Of a DNA stretch of 64,000 nt, positions 41,681-51,174 are shown piece by piece. The stretch is from CAVXNP01 sp963763305 (GTDB taxonomy: Bacteria; Pseudomonadota; Gammaproteobacteria; Xanthomonadales; Rhodanobacteraceae): NCBI GenBank assembly GCA_963763305.1, contig CAVXNP010000002.1, forward strand, positions 62,001 to 126,000. The letters run 5' to 3'. Under the pieces are notes generated by a model, which was given only the letters and a program-made list of their open reading frames with translations, ran no database searches and was not told the DNA's origin. Position 1 is the stretch's first letter; every line of letters begins with the position of its first letter. The position numbers were made by a program, and so were the translations under genes.

Positions 41681-43348
41681 CTACTTCGGTGCGGCGTACA
41701 CCTGCTTGCCGCCAACCCAGGTCTGCAGCACCCGGGTCTTCCACAGGTCGGCCGGCTTGCCGGCAACGATATCCCGGTCGATCAGGATGAAGTCGGCCCA
41801 CTTGCCCGGCTCCAGCGAGCCCAGGGTGTCCTCGGCGTGCTCGGCATAGGCCGCATCCAGGGTGAACGCGCGCAACGCCTGGGTCAGCGTCAGCGCCTGG
41901 TCCGGATGCCAGCCACCGGGCGGATGGCCCTGGTGGTCCTGCCGGGTCACCGCCGAGTAGAGCCCGAAGAACGGGTTGGGCGACTCCACCGGAAAGTCCG
42001 AACCGCCGGCCACCACCGTCCCCTGCTGCAGGAACCGCTGCCAGGCGTAGGCGCCCTTGAGCCGCTGCTTGCCGATCCGGTCCTGCGCCATGTTCATGTC
42101 CGAGGTGGCGTGGGTCGGCTGCATCGAGGCGACCAGGTGCAGCGGCACGAAACGGGGGATGTCCGTTAGCGATACCACCTGGGCATGCTCGACCCGGTTG
42201 CGCAGCGCCTTGGCGTCCGGTTGCACGCGGTAAGCGGCAGCGAAGCTGTCCAGCACCTCGCGGTTGGCGCGGTCGCCGATCGCATGGATGTTGACCTGGT
42301 AGCCCTTGGCGAAGGCCTTCTCCACCTTGGCCGTCATCACCTCGGGCGTCATGAACAGCAGGCCGCGGTTGTGCGGGTCGTCGGAGTAGGGCGCCAGCAT
42401 GGCCGCGCCGCGGCTGCCCAGCGCGCCGTCGGCGTACAGCTTCACTGCACGCACGGTCAGGAAGTCGTTGCCATAGCCGATCAACGGGCCATCGGCGCTG
42501 ACCGTGTCGAATGCCTGGTCGGTGCCCATGATCATGGCGTAGATGCGCGCGGTGAGCTTGTGCTGGTCGGCGTACTGGCGATACAGGCGGTAGTTGTCCA
42601 GATCGATGCCGGCGTCGCCGACGCCGGTCAGGCCGACGCGGGCCATCTCCGCCAGCGCGGTGTCCAGCGCGATCGCCTTTTCCCGTGCGCTCGGTGGCGG
42701 CACCCTGGAGGTCACCAGGTCCACCGCGCCGTCGACGAACACGCCGTTGGGGTTGCCCTGGGCGTCACGTTCGATGCGGCCGCCCGGCGGATCGGGCGTG
42801 TCGCGGGTGATCCCGGCCAGCTTGATCGCCGCACTGTTGGCCCAGGCCGCATGCCCGTCCACCCGGCTCAGCCAAACCGGCCGGTCCGGCACCACCGCGT
42901 CCAGCTCGCTGGCGGTGGGGAAGCGGCCGAGCTTCCAGATCTCCTGGTTCCAGCCGCCGCCGAGAATCCAGCGCGCGTCCGGATGGGCCTGCGCGTATGT
43001 CTTGATGCGGCCCAGCGCCTGCTCCAGCGAGGTGGTGCCAACCAGGTTCGCCTGGTTGCGGGCGTAGCCCAGCTCCAGCACATGGCCATGGGCATCGATC
43101 AGCCCCGGCAGCAGGGTCTTGCCGAGGCCATCGACCACCCGCGCGTCACCGGCGCGAGCCGCCAATGCCTTGCCGCTGCCGGTGGCCACCACCTTGCCCT
43201 GGTCGACCAGCAGCGCATCGAAGTGCTGCAACGTGCCGGTGTGGTCCAGGGTGTAGCCGTGGACGTTGCGTACCAGCAGATCGGCCGCCCGGCTTGCCGG
43301 TGCAACCGCCAGCAACCCGAGCAGCGACAGACACAGCGAACGGTTCAT
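41681..43348 (-). CDS. Exported amidohydrolase, YtcJ-like
   Basis: This 555-residue protein starts MNRSLCLSLLGLLAVAPASRA, a signal peptide. A metal-dependent amidohydrolase of the YtcJ/amidohydrolase-3 group follows: PGLIDAHGHVLELG, then GDAGID, VKLYADGALGSRGAAM, NIHAIGDRANREVLD, RVEHAQVV and GGSDFPVESPNPF. The family cleaves amides or imines; the substrate here is unknown, but the enzyme acts in the periplasm. The Met at 43348 is chosen because it starts the signal peptide; an earlier Met exists eight codons upstream. Confidence 0.9.
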   Translation of the reverse strand: MNRSLCLSLLGLLAVAPASRAADLLVRNVHGYTLDHTGTLQHFDALLVDQGKVVATGSGKALAARAGDARVVDGLGKTLLPGLIDAHGHVLELGYARNQANLVGTTSLEQALGRIKTYAQAHPDARWILGGGWNQEIWKLGRFPTASELDAVVPDRPVWLSRVDGHAAWANSAAIKLAGITRDTPDPPGGRIERDAQGNPNGVFVDGAVDLVTSRVPPPSAREKAIALDTALAEMARVGLTGVGDAGIDLDNYRLYRQYADQHKLTARIYAMIMGTDQAFDTVSADGPLIGYGNDFLTVRAVKLYADGALGSRGAAMLAPYSDDPHNRGLLFMTPEVMTAKVEKAFAKGYQVNIHAIGDRANREVLDSFAAAYRVQPDAKALRNRVEHAQVVSLTDIPRFVPLHLVASMQPTHATSDMNMAQDRIGKQRLKGAYAWQRFLQQGTVVAGGSDFPVESPNPFFGLYSAVTRQDHQGHPPGGWHPDQALTLTQALRAFTLDAAYAEHAEDTLGSLEPGKWADFILIDRDIVAGKPADLWKTRVLQTWVGGKQVYAAPK

Positions 43349-43399
43349 GGCGCGGGTATCCGTGGGAGGCAAGCGTCCATAGTGTTCGCAGCCGCCACG

Positions 43400-43795
43400 C
43401 TTTTCCAGCGGCAGTAGCGCAGAACGCCCGTAGGGTGGGCTTCAGCCCACCAACTCTTGGCCCTACCGCCGCGTTTCCAGCGGCAGTAGCGCAGAACGCC
43501 CGCAGGGTAGGCTTCAGCCCACCGCCTCTTCGCTCTACCGCCGCGTTTCCAGCGGCAGTGGCGCAGAGCGCCGTAGGGTGGGCTTCAGCCCACCAGCTCT
43601 TGGCTCATACCGCTGCGTTTCCAGCGGCAATGGCGCAGAACGCCCGCAGGGTGGGCTTCAGCCCACCAGCTCTTGGCCCTACCGCCGCGTTTCCAGCGGC
43701 ACTGGCACAGAGCGCCCGTAGGGTGGGCTTCAGCCCACCAGCTCTTCGCTTTTCCGCCCTGTCGACCCTGGTGGGCTCAAGCCCACCCTACGACC
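43400..43795. repeat. Tandem array of five 72-bp units with type A REP
   Basis: REP cores begin at about 43430, 43502, 43573, 43646 and 43718. Each unit has the palindrome GGTGGGCTTCAGCCCACC plus a link of GCGTTTCCAGCGGCAGTGGCGCAGAACGC type. The array ends in an inverted copy (GGTGGGCTCAAGCCCACC, about 43770-43788). It fills the gap between the amidohydrolase and azoR. Confidence 0.9.
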
Positions 43796-43807
43796 ACTGT
43801 GTTTTTC

Positions 43808-44386
43808 TCACGCCGCCTGCAGCAGCGAACCGATCGACTCGCGCGCCGACTGGATACCCGCACTCTTGTGCTGCTCGCTGACCGCCAGCCCCTCGGCGCG
43901 CACGAATTCCACCTCGTGGATGCCGACGAAGGCGAACAGCGCGCGCAGGTACGGCTCCTGGAAGTCCATCGCGGCCCCTGCGCTGTCGGTGCCGTAGAAG
44001 CCGCCGCGGGTGGAAGCCACGATCACCCGCTTGCCGCCGGCCAGGCCTTCGGGGCCGTTGGCGGTATAGCGGAAGGTGGTGCCGGCGACCAGCACGCGAT
44101 CAAACCAGGCCTTGAGCTGGCTGGCGATACCGAAGTTGTACATCGGCGCACCCAGCACGATCACGTCGGCCTCCAGGAACTCGGCCATCACCTGGTCGCC
44201 CAGGGCGGCGGAAGGGTCGTTGGCGGCGGTAACCGGGACCCAGTGCGGCAGCGGCTCGGCGGCCAGGTCGCGGTAGGTGACCTGCACGTTCTGGTCCTGC
44301 TTCAGCCCGGCTACGATGTGGCCGGTGAGCTCGCGCGACACTGAGTGGGCGCCCAGCGCGCTGGAGTCGATATGCAGCAGTTTCAT
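43808..44386 (-). CDS. azoR: FMN-dependent NADH-azoreductase AzoR
   Basis: This 192-residue flavodoxin-fold enzyme reduces azo bonds and quinones. It starts MKLLHIDSSALGAHSVSREL; the FMN-binding motif APMYNFGIASQLKAWFDRV and STRGGFYG are diagnostic. It is divergent from a LysR regulator across 111 bases, a common arrangement for oxidative or quinone-stress control. Confidence 0.93.
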   Translation of the reverse strand: MKLLHIDSSALGAHSVSRELTGHIVAGLKQDQNVQVTYRDLAAEPLPHWVPVTAANDPSAALGDQVMAEFLEADVIVLGAPMYNFGIASQLKAWFDRVLVAGTTFRYTANGPEGLAGGKRVIVASTRGGFYGTDSAGAAMDFQEPYLRALFAFVGIHEVEFVRAEGLAVSEQHKSAGIQSARESIGSLLQAA

Positions 44387-44497
44387 GGCGTCGTCCTCAT
44401 GGGGGCCGGTGGTCCGGCATGGGGACTACGATAAAACTGGACGATCCATCGATAAGACGGGTAATATCGGACTTATAGTTTCTCCGAGGAAACGATC

Positions 44498-45487
44498 ATG
44501 ACGGTGCTGGACGGTGCCCTGCAGGACCTGAACGACCTGTATTTCTTCGCCGCGGTAGTCGAGCACGGCGGTTTCTCTGCGGCCGGCCGGGCGCTGGGCA
44601 TTCCCAAGTCGCGCCTGAGCAAGCGCGTCTCGCAACTGGAGGATCGCCTGGGCGTGCGGTTGCTGCAGCGGACCACGCGGCGCTTCGTGGTGACCGAGGT
44701 CGGCGAGCGCTTCTATGGCCACTGCCGCGCGGTACTGGAGGAGGCGCGCGCCGCGCAGGACGCGGTCGACGAACTGCAGGCCGAGCCGCGCGGCGTGGTC
44801 CGGCTGAGCTGCCCGATCTCGCTGGTGCAGACGGTGCTGGCCCACGTGCTGCCGGACTTCATGACGCAGAACCCCAAGGTGCAGGTGCGCGTGCTGGCCA
44901 GCAACCGCCGGGTGGACGTGGTCAGCGAGGGCTTCGACCTGGCCATCCGCGTCCGCACCCACTTTGCCGACACGGACGGCAACCTCGTGCTGCGCACCTT
45001 CGGTCAGTCGCGCGTATTGGCGGTGGCCAGCCCCGCCTTGCTGGACGGGCTGGGGCGGCCGCAGGAGCCGGCCGAACTGTCGCGCCTTCCCGCGCTGTCC
45101 TCGCTCGAACACGAGGGCGCACAGATATGGGAGCTGATCGATGGCGCTGGCGAGCGCAGTGCGGTGGAGATCAACGCACGCCTGGTCAGCGGCGATTTCA
45201 CCTTGTTGCTGGAGGCGGCACGGCGCGGCATGGGCGTGGCGTTGCTGCCGGAGTTCGTCTGCGCCCCGGCGATCGGGCGCGGCGAGCTGGAGGTCGTGCT
45301 GCCGGACTGGAGCGTCCCCGAAGGCACCATGCACTTCGTCTACCCCAGCCGGCGCGGCATGTTGCCGGGCGTGCGCGCCCTGGTCGACTTCCTGGCCGAA
45401 CGCCTGCCCGAAGCCACCCGCCAGAAACACGACGAGTGCAAGAGACGACCACTCGCGCCCCTGCCAGCCCCACCGCGTGCGGACTGA
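44498..45487 (+). CDS. LysR-family transcriptional regulator
   Basis: This 329-residue protein has the N-terminal HTH (DLYFFAAVVEHGGFSAAGRALGIPKSRLSKRVSQLEDRLGVRLLQRTTR) and a periplasmic-binding-like sensor domain (SGDFTLLLEAARRGMGVALLPEFV). It is of the AaeR/DsdC-type LysR subgroup that often controls a divergent reductase; azoR is the likely target. The last ~30 residues (KHDECKRRPLAPLPAPPRAD) are basic and Pro-rich and may be a read-through tail. Confidence 0.9.
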   Translation: MTVLDGALQDLNDLYFFAAVVEHGGFSAAGRALGIPKSRLSKRVSQLEDRLGVRLLQRTTRRFVVTEVGERFYGHCRAVLEEARAAQDAVDELQAEPRGVVRLSCPISLVQTVLAHVLPDFMTQNPKVQVRVLASNRRVDVVSEGFDLAIRVRTHFADTDGNLVLRTFGQSRVLAVASPALLDGLGRPQEPAELSRLPALSSLEHEGAQIWELIDGAGERSAVEINARLVSGDFTLLLEAARRGMGVALLPEFVCAPAIGRGELEVVLPDWSVPEGTMHFVYPSRRGMLPGVRALVDFLAERLPEATRQKHDECKRRPLAPLPAPPRAD

Positions 45488-45748
45488 TGCTGGGTACCGA
45501 CAAGTACCGTGTCATAAGAGGCGTGTGCCTCCTCGGCATAGCGTCAAGAGGTGCTGAATCCAGCCTGCGCTGGGATGACGCAGGACGTCGAAAGCTCCTG
45601 GGCCAAGGTCACCGCGTTTCGGCCTCAGCCAAACTCTCACTGCTGCGCGGGCCATCGGACACCTCCACGCGGCCAAAGCCCTCTGCATGCTAGGCTTGAT
45701 CATTCGCGTTTGGACATCCAAACAAGGCCTCCCGGAAAGCGAGCATCG

Positions 45749-46892
45749 ATGAACATAAGCACCAAGCTGCCAAAGGTCGGCACCACCATCTTCAGCGTGA
45801 TGAGCCAGCTGGCGATGGAGAACAAGGCGGTGAACCTGGGGCAGGGCTTTCCCGATTTCGAGCCGCCGCTGGAGCTGCGCGAGGCGCTCTCCCGGGCCAT
45901 GGCCGAAGGCAGGAACCAATACGCGCCGGGTATCGGCACCCAGCCGCTGCGCGAGCAGATCGCGCTGAAGACCGAGCGCCTGTACGGCCACAAGGTCGAC
46001 CCCGACACCGAAATTACGGTGACCTCCGGCGCCACCGAGGCGATCTTCGCGGCGATCGCTGCGACCGTACGCGCGGGCGACGAAGTGATCGTGTTCGATC
46101 CGGCCTACGACTGCTACGAGCCGTCGATCGACCTTCAGGGTGCGCGGGCGGTGCACATCCCGCTGACCGTGCCGGACTTCGGCATCGACTGGCAGCGCGT
46201 GCGCGACGCGGTCACGCCGAAGACCCGGATGATTATGATCAACACGCCGCACAACCCGTCCGGGGCGGTGCTGTCGGCGGCCAGACCTGGACGAGCTGGC
46301 TTCGATCGTGCGCGACAGCGACATCCTGGTGCTGTCGGACGAAGTGTATGAGCACATCGTCTACGAAGGCCCGCACCAGAGCGTGCTGCGCCATCCGGAG
46401 CTGGCCGCGCGCAGCTTCGTGGTCTCCAGTTTCGGCAAGACCTATCACTGCACCGGCTGGAAGGTCGGCTACGCGGTGGCGCCGGCGGTGCTGTCGGCGG
46501 AATTCCGCAAGGTGCACCAGTACCTGACCTTCTGCACCTTCCATCCGGCACAGGTGGCTTTCGCGCAGTTCCTCGCCAGCCATCCGCAGCACTATCTGGA
46601 GTTGCCCGACTTCTACCGGGCCAAGCGCGACCACTTCCGTCAGTTGCTGGCGCCTAGCCGGCTGACACTGCTGGACGTGCCCGGCGGGTACTTCCAGCTG
46701 GTGGACTACTCCGCGATCAGTGAACAGGACGACGTCGGTTTCAGCCAGTGGCTGGTCACCCAGGCCGGCGTGGCCGGCATCCCGCTCACGCCGTTCTACG
46801 AAACGCCCCCGGGGACCCACCTGCTGCGGCTGTGCTTCGCCAAGAGCGACGCCACCATGGAAGCGGCGGCGGCGCGTCTGTGCAGCCTGTGA
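45749..46892 (+). CDS. PLP aminotransferase, YbdL/methionine-aminotransferase-like, one frameshift
   Basis: This class I/II aminotransferase of about 381 residues starts MNISTKLPKVGTTIFSVMSQLAMENKAVNLGQGFPDFEPP. Its PLP Lys is in VSSFGKTYHCTGWKVGY, and it has MINTPHNPSGAV and SDEVYEHIVYEG. An extra A at 46283 shifts the frame between GAVLSAA and DLDELASIVRDSD. The type is that of methionine/glutamine aminotransferases (YbdL, kynurenine aminotransferase). Its stop overlaps the start of the amidase gene (GTGA). Confidence 0.87.
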
Positions 46893-47700
46893 GCGCCGCC
46901 ACCCTTCAACCGCTGACCGTGGCGCTGGTGCAGGGCGCCACGCGCTGGCACGATGCGCCGGCCAACCGCGAGTACTACGGTGCCCGCGTGCGCGAGGCGG
47001 CCGGCAGCGATCTCGTGCTGCTGCCGGAAACCTTTCTGTCGGGCTTCAGCAACGACACCCGCGTCGCGGCCGAGGTCATGGACGGCGAGGGCGTGGCCTG
47101 GATGCGCGCGCTGGCGCAAGAGATCGGCGCGGTGCTGTGCGGCAGCCTGGCCATCCGCGAGAACGACACCGTCTACAACCGGCTGATCTGGGCGCGCCCG
47201 GACGGCAGCTTCGCGCAGTACGACAAGCGCCATCTGTTCCGCATGGCCGGCGAGCATACCCGCTACGGCGGCGGCAGCGAACGGCTGATCGTGGAGCTGA
47301 AAGGGTGGCGGGTTCTGCCGCAGGTCTGTTACGACCTGCGCTTCCCGGTATGGCTGCGCAACCGCCGGCGGGAAAGCGCCGCCGGCGGCATGGACTACGA
47401 CCTGGTGCTGTTCGTGGCCAACTGGCCGGCGCCGCGGCGGCAGCCCTGGCGCACCCTGCTGCGCGCGCGCGCGATCGAGAACCTCAGCTATGTGGTCGGC
47501 CTCAACCGGGTCGGCGTGGACGGCAACGACCTGCCTATGCCGGCGACAGCGCGGTGATCGACCCGCTCGGCGAGACGGTGGTGGAGCTGGGCGCGCAGGA
47601 GCAGGTGGTCCGCGTGCGCCTGGACCCGGCCCCGCTGCTGGCCCACCGCGAGCGCTTCCCGGCATGGATGGATGCCGACGCGTTTTCGCTCGAGCTTTGA
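46889..47700 (+). CDS. Omega-amidase-like carbon-nitrogen hydrolase (YafV/Nit2 type), one frameshift
   Basis: This nitrilase-superfamily enzyme of about 271 residues has the triad Glu in LLPETFLSGFS, Lys in YDKRHLFRM and Cys in LPQVCYDLRFPVWLRN. A missing base near 47533 breaks the frame (DGNDLAYAGDSAVIDP expected). The GTG start overlaps the aminotransferase stop. With that partner, the likely reaction is hydrolysis of alpha-ketoglutaramate or alpha-ketosuccinamate, the omega-amidase step of the glutaminase II pathway. Function is inferred from pairing and homology. Confidence 0.85.
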
Positions 47701-47713
47701 TTCAATTCGCCCC

Positions 47714-48390
47714 GTAGGGTGGGCTTCAGCCCACCAGCTTTCGGCTTTTCCGCGCGGTTGGTTTGGTGGGCTGAAGCCCCCCCTACGGGGTGGTGTGGGC
47801 GGGGTGGTTGGGCCGTGGCCGCACGAGCGCGGGATGCGCGCGGGCGACCGTGATGCCGGGTGTGCGTAGGGTGGGCTTCAGCCCACCAGCTTTTCGCGTT
47901 TCCGCGCCGTCGGCTTGGTGGGCTGAAGCCCACCCTACGGGGCGGTGTAGGTGGGGTGGTTGGGCCGTGGCCGCACGAGCGCGGGATGCGCGCGGGCGAC
48001 CGTGATGCCGGGGTGCGTAGGGTGGGCTTCAGCCCACCGGCTTTGCGTTCCGCGCCGTCGGCTTGGTGGACTGAAGCCCACCCTACGGGGCGGTGGTGGG
48101 GTGGTTGGCCGTGGCCGCACGAGCGCGGGATGCGCGCGGGCGACCGTGATGCCGGGGTGGTCGGGTGGGCTCAGCCCACCGGCTTTCGGTGTTTCCGCGC
48201 TGTTGGTTTGGTGGGCTGAAGCCCACCCTACGGGGTGGTGTGGGTGGGGTGGTTGGGCCGTGGCCGCACGAGCGCGGGATGCCGCGCGGGCGACCGTGAT
48301 GCCGGGTGTGCGTAGGGTGGGCTTCAGCCCACCGGCTTTTTGGCGTTTCCGCGCCGTCGGCTTGGTGGGCTGAAGCCCACCCTACGGGGC
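47714..48390. repeat. Tandem array of five ~150-bp units with paired type A REP
   Basis: Units start near 47714, 47866, 48017, 48160 and 48312. Each has GTAGGGTGGGCTTCAGCCCACC, a 30-base link, the inverted REP, then about 70 bases containing GGCCGTGGCCGCACGAGCGCG. One copy has lost a few bases (48160). Long open frames in the array on both strands are not genes. Confidence 0.9.
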
Positions 48391-48405
48391 ATTAGCGCGG
48401 CCGGT

Positions 48406-48759
48406 TCAGAGAATCGCGAGGACGGCTTCGGGCGGGCGGCCGATGGCGGCCTTGCCGTGGGCGACCACGATCGGACGTTCGATCAGCCTGGGATGGTCGA
48501 CCATCGCCTGGATGATGGCCGTGTCGTCCAGCGACGGGTCGGCCAGGCCCAGTTCGGCATAGGCCGCCTCGCCGGTGCGCAGAAGCTGGCGCGGGCGCAT
48601 GCCGAGCATGGCCAGCAAGTCGGCCAGCTCAGCTGCGCTCGGCGGGGTATCCAGGTAATGGACGACCTCGGGCGTGACGCCGTGCTGCTGAAGCAGGTCC
48701 AGCGTGGCACGCGACTTGGAGCAGCGGTTGTTGTGATAGATGCGGACCGGTGTCGCCAT
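48406..48759 (-). CDS. ArsC-family arsenate reductase-like protein
   Basis: This 117-residue thioredoxin-fold protein has the ArsC active site NNRCSKSRATLDLL (Cys about residue 13), followed by the YLDTPPSAAEL motif and ERPIVV near the C-terminus. It resembles glutaredoxin-dependent ArsC/YffB. No arsenite exporter is adjacent, so an arsenic role is uncertain. It starts 5 bases after the rluB stop on the same strand. Confidence 0.85.
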   Translation of the reverse strand: MATPVRIYHNNRCSKSRATLDLLQQHGVTPEVVHYLDTPPSAAELADLLAMLGMRPRQLLRTGEAAYAELGLADPSLDDTAIIQAMVDHPRLIERPIVVAHGKAAIGRPPEAVLAIL

Positions 48760-48764
48760 GGCGA

Positions 48765-50201
48765 TCAGCGATTGCCGTTGCGGTTGCCGCCGCGGCCGCC
48801 CTGCGGGCGGCCACCGCCGCCAGCCGGGCCACCGGCACCCTGCGGGCGGTTGCCACCGCGGCCCTTGGGACGTGCACCCTGACCGCCGGCCCCAGGACGC
48901 TTGCCGCCAGCGCTGCGGTTGCCCGCCGCGCCGCCACCCGGGCCGCGGTTGCCGGCCGCACCACCACCGGCGAAGCCGGCGTAGGGGTTGCCGCTACCGC
49001 CAGCGCCGCCACCGGCACGCGCGCCGCCGGGCTTGCCGCGACGGTTGCCACCGCCGCCGGCCGGCCGTGCAGCACCACCATCGCGGCTGTCGCCGGCGAA
49101 CCACGTGCGCACCGACGGCAGCTCCTGGCCCGGTGCCACGCGCTTGCTCTTGCGGCCGCCGCCGCTACGCTCCGGACGGGCGACGTTGCCGTTGACCTCG
49201 CGGCCGGGTGCGCGCGGCTTCTGCCGACCGCGGGTCGGCTCCTCGCGCAGGCGGTCGAACGCGCGCAGCTCGCGCGCCTCATCCTGGGCGCCGGTCCAGG
49301 CGCTGCTGCTGCCACGCTCGGGCCGGTACTCGGTGACGTTGCGGTTGGCGCGACGCTGGTGCAGCACCGGGCTCAGCGTGAGCACCGGCTGCGCAGGGCC
49401 CAGGCCGGTGGTCTTGCGCAGCGCCTTGACGGTGTCCTCCGGCAGTGCCTCGCAGTCGCCGCGGCGCAGCAGGCGCGGCAGCTCGATGCTGCCGTAGCGG
49501 ATGCGCTTGAGGCGGCTGACCAGGAAGCCCTGGGAATCCCACAGGCGACGCACCTCGCGGTTGCGGCCTTCGCGGATCACCACGCGGAACCAGCTGTGGC
49601 TACCGCCTCGGCTGATCACCGCGATCTCGTCGAAGCGCGCCGGGCCATCTTCCAGCTCCACGCCGGCCTTGAGCTTCTCGATGATCTCGTCGGGCACCTC
49701 GCCATGCACGCGGCACAGGTACTCGCGCTCCAGCCCGCTGCGCGGATGCATCAGTGCGTTGGCCAGCTCGCCGTCGGTGGTCAGCAGCAACAGGCCGGTG
49801 GTGTTGATGTCCAGCCGGCCCACGGCGACCCAGCGCGCGCCCTTCAGGCGCGGCAGCTGCTCGAACACGGTGGGGCGGCCTTCGGGATCGTCGCGGGTGG
49901 TCAGCACGCCTTCGGGCTTGTGGTAGATCAGCACCTCGGTGTCGTCGCGGTTGTCGGTGGCGACGACGAACTGCTTGCCGTCCAGCACTACGCGGTCACC
50001 CGCGTGGACGCCGGCACCGATGGTGGCGGGGCTGCCGTTGAGCTCGACCTCACCGGCCTGGATGCGCTGCTCCAGCATGCGGCGGGAGCCCAGCCCGGCG
50101 TTGGCCAGCACCTTGTGCAGGCGCTCTTCCAGGGCGGCGGTGGCGTCGTCGTTGCGCGGTTCGCGCTTGAGGGTCAAAACGGATTTCTGCGGCGCGGTCA
50201 T
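48765..50201 (-). CDS. rluB: 23S rRNA pseudouridine synthase RluB with a long Gly/Arg-rich tail
   Basis: RluB makes pseudouridine 2605 of 23S rRNA. It has an S4 RNA-binding domain (RLHKVLANAGLGSRRMLEQRIQAGEV, ~27-75), then the catalytic Asp in VGRLDINTTGLLLLTTDGE, and FRVVIREGRNREVRRLWDS. After about residue 300 comes a roughly 175-residue disordered tail of RGG/GGN repeats. Scp genes upstream overlap by four bases (ATGA at 50198-50201); scpA-scpB-rluB is a conserved order. Confidence 0.94.
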   Translation of the reverse strand: MTAPQKSVLTLKREPRNDDATAALEERLHKVLANAGLGSRRMLEQRIQAGEVELNGSPATIGAGVHAGDRVVLDGKQFVVATDNRDDTEVLIYHKPEGVLTTRDDPEGRPTVFEQLPRLKGARWVAVGRLDINTTGLLLLTTDGELANALMHPRSGLEREYLCRVHGEVPDEIIEKLKAGVELEDGPARFDEIAVISRGGSHSWFRVVIREGRNREVRRLWDSQGFLVSRLKRIRYGSIELPRLLRRGDCEALPEDTVKALRKTTGLGPAQPVLTLSPVLHQRRANRNVTEYRPERGSSSAWTGAQDEARELRAFDRLREEPTRGRQKPRAPGREVNGNVARPERSGGGRKSKRVAPGQELPSVRTWFAGDSRDGGAARPAGGGGNRRGKPGGARAGGGAGGSGNPYAGFAGGGAAGNRGPGGGAAGNRSAGGKRPGAGGQGARPKGRGGNRPQGAGGPAGGGGRPQGGRGGNRNGNR

Positions 50202-51127
50202 GCGCGGTACTCCTCGGTATCTTGCTCGGCGGCGCCAGGTTCGGCGTCCGCGGTGGTCGCTGCCTCGTCGGCAGTGGCAACAGGTGGGGTGGCGGACGCG
50301 TCGTCATCGACGGCGTCGGCCGGTTCGGTGCCGTCGGCCGGCCCTTCGGGGACGGCGGCAGGCTGCTTTTCGTCGGCGGTTGCCGCGGGCGGCGGGTTTT
50401 CGCTGCCGGCGCCGGAGTCTGCCTCGACGGTAGTCGCCGATTCGTCATTGCCGGTGCTGGCGACCGGGTCGGCATCGGTCGGGTGGTCTTCGGCCGGGGG
50501 CGACCCGGCCGCCTCGTCGGCCGCGGCGTCCGGGTCGATCGGCAGGTCGCGGGCGACCCGTGCGGGCATCGGCTCCTGGTCGAAACGCAACTGCGGATCT
50601 TCCATGTCGCGGATGTCGGACAGTGGTGGCAGTTCGTCCAGGGATCTGAGGTTGAAGTAGTCCAGGAAATTGCGGGTGGTGCCGAACAGGGCAGGGCGAC
50701 CGGGAACGTCCCGATGCCCCACCACGCGGATCCATTCGCGCTCTTCCAGGGTCTTGATGATGCTCGAGGACACCACCACGCCGCGGATCTGTTCGATCTC
50801 CGGACGGGTGATCGGTTGCCGGTAGGCGATCAGTGCCAGTGTTTCCAGCAGCGCACGTGAATAGCGGCTCGGCTTCTCGGTCCACATCCGGGTAATCCAC
50901 GGATGCACCGCCTGGCGCACCTGGTAGCGGAATCCGGAGGCGACTTCCTTCAGCTCCACGCCGCGGCCGTCGCAGTCGGCGGCCAGCGCCTCCAGCGCCC
51001 TGGCGATCTGCTCGCGGTCGACGGCGTCCTCTTCGACGAACAGGTCGCCCAGTTGTGCCACCGTGAGCGGCTGGCTGGCCGCCAGCAAGGCGGCCTCGAT
51101 GATCGGTTTGAGTTGCTCTATCTGCAT
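50198..51127 (-). CDS. scpB: Segregation and condensation protein ScpB
   Basis: ScpB is a kleisin-partner of the SMC-ScpAB chromosome-condensing complex. It is 309 residues, with two winged helices (PIIEAALLAASQPLTVAQLGDLF; SRALLETLALIAYRQPITRPEIEQIRGV, ~90-120). After residue 195 it carries a long acidic, Ala/Pro/Thr-rich tail not present in short ScpBs. It is translationally coupled to rluB and follows scpA by 47 bases. Confidence 0.94.
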   Translation of the reverse strand: MQIEQLKPIIEAALLAASQPLTVAQLGDLFVEEDAVDREQIARALEALAADCDGRGVELKEVASGFRYQVRQAVHPWITRMWTEKPSRYSRALLETLALIAYRQPITRPEIEQIRGVVVSSSIIKTLEEREWIRVVGHRDVPGRPALFGTTRNFLDYFNLRSLDELPPLSDIRDMEDPQLRFDQEPMPARVARDLPIDPDAAADEAAGSPPAEDHPTDADPVASTGNDESATTVEADSGAGSENPPPAATADEKQPAAVPEGPADGTEPADAVDDDASATPPVATADEAATTADAEPGAAEQDTEEYRA

Positions 51128-51174
51128 GGCCTTCGCGGTCGGATGCGGATGGATCGGTGTGCGGCGACGACGGT

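Noticed and set aside
41298..42169. Plus-strand frames over the gap upstream of the amidohydrolase
   Set aside because: They overlap the minus-strand amidohydrolase gene and show no homology.
47860..48373. Frames made of VGWASAHQLFAFPRRRLGGLKPTLRG-type repeats
   Set aside because: Translation of the type A REP array; the same peptide arises wherever this REP occurs.
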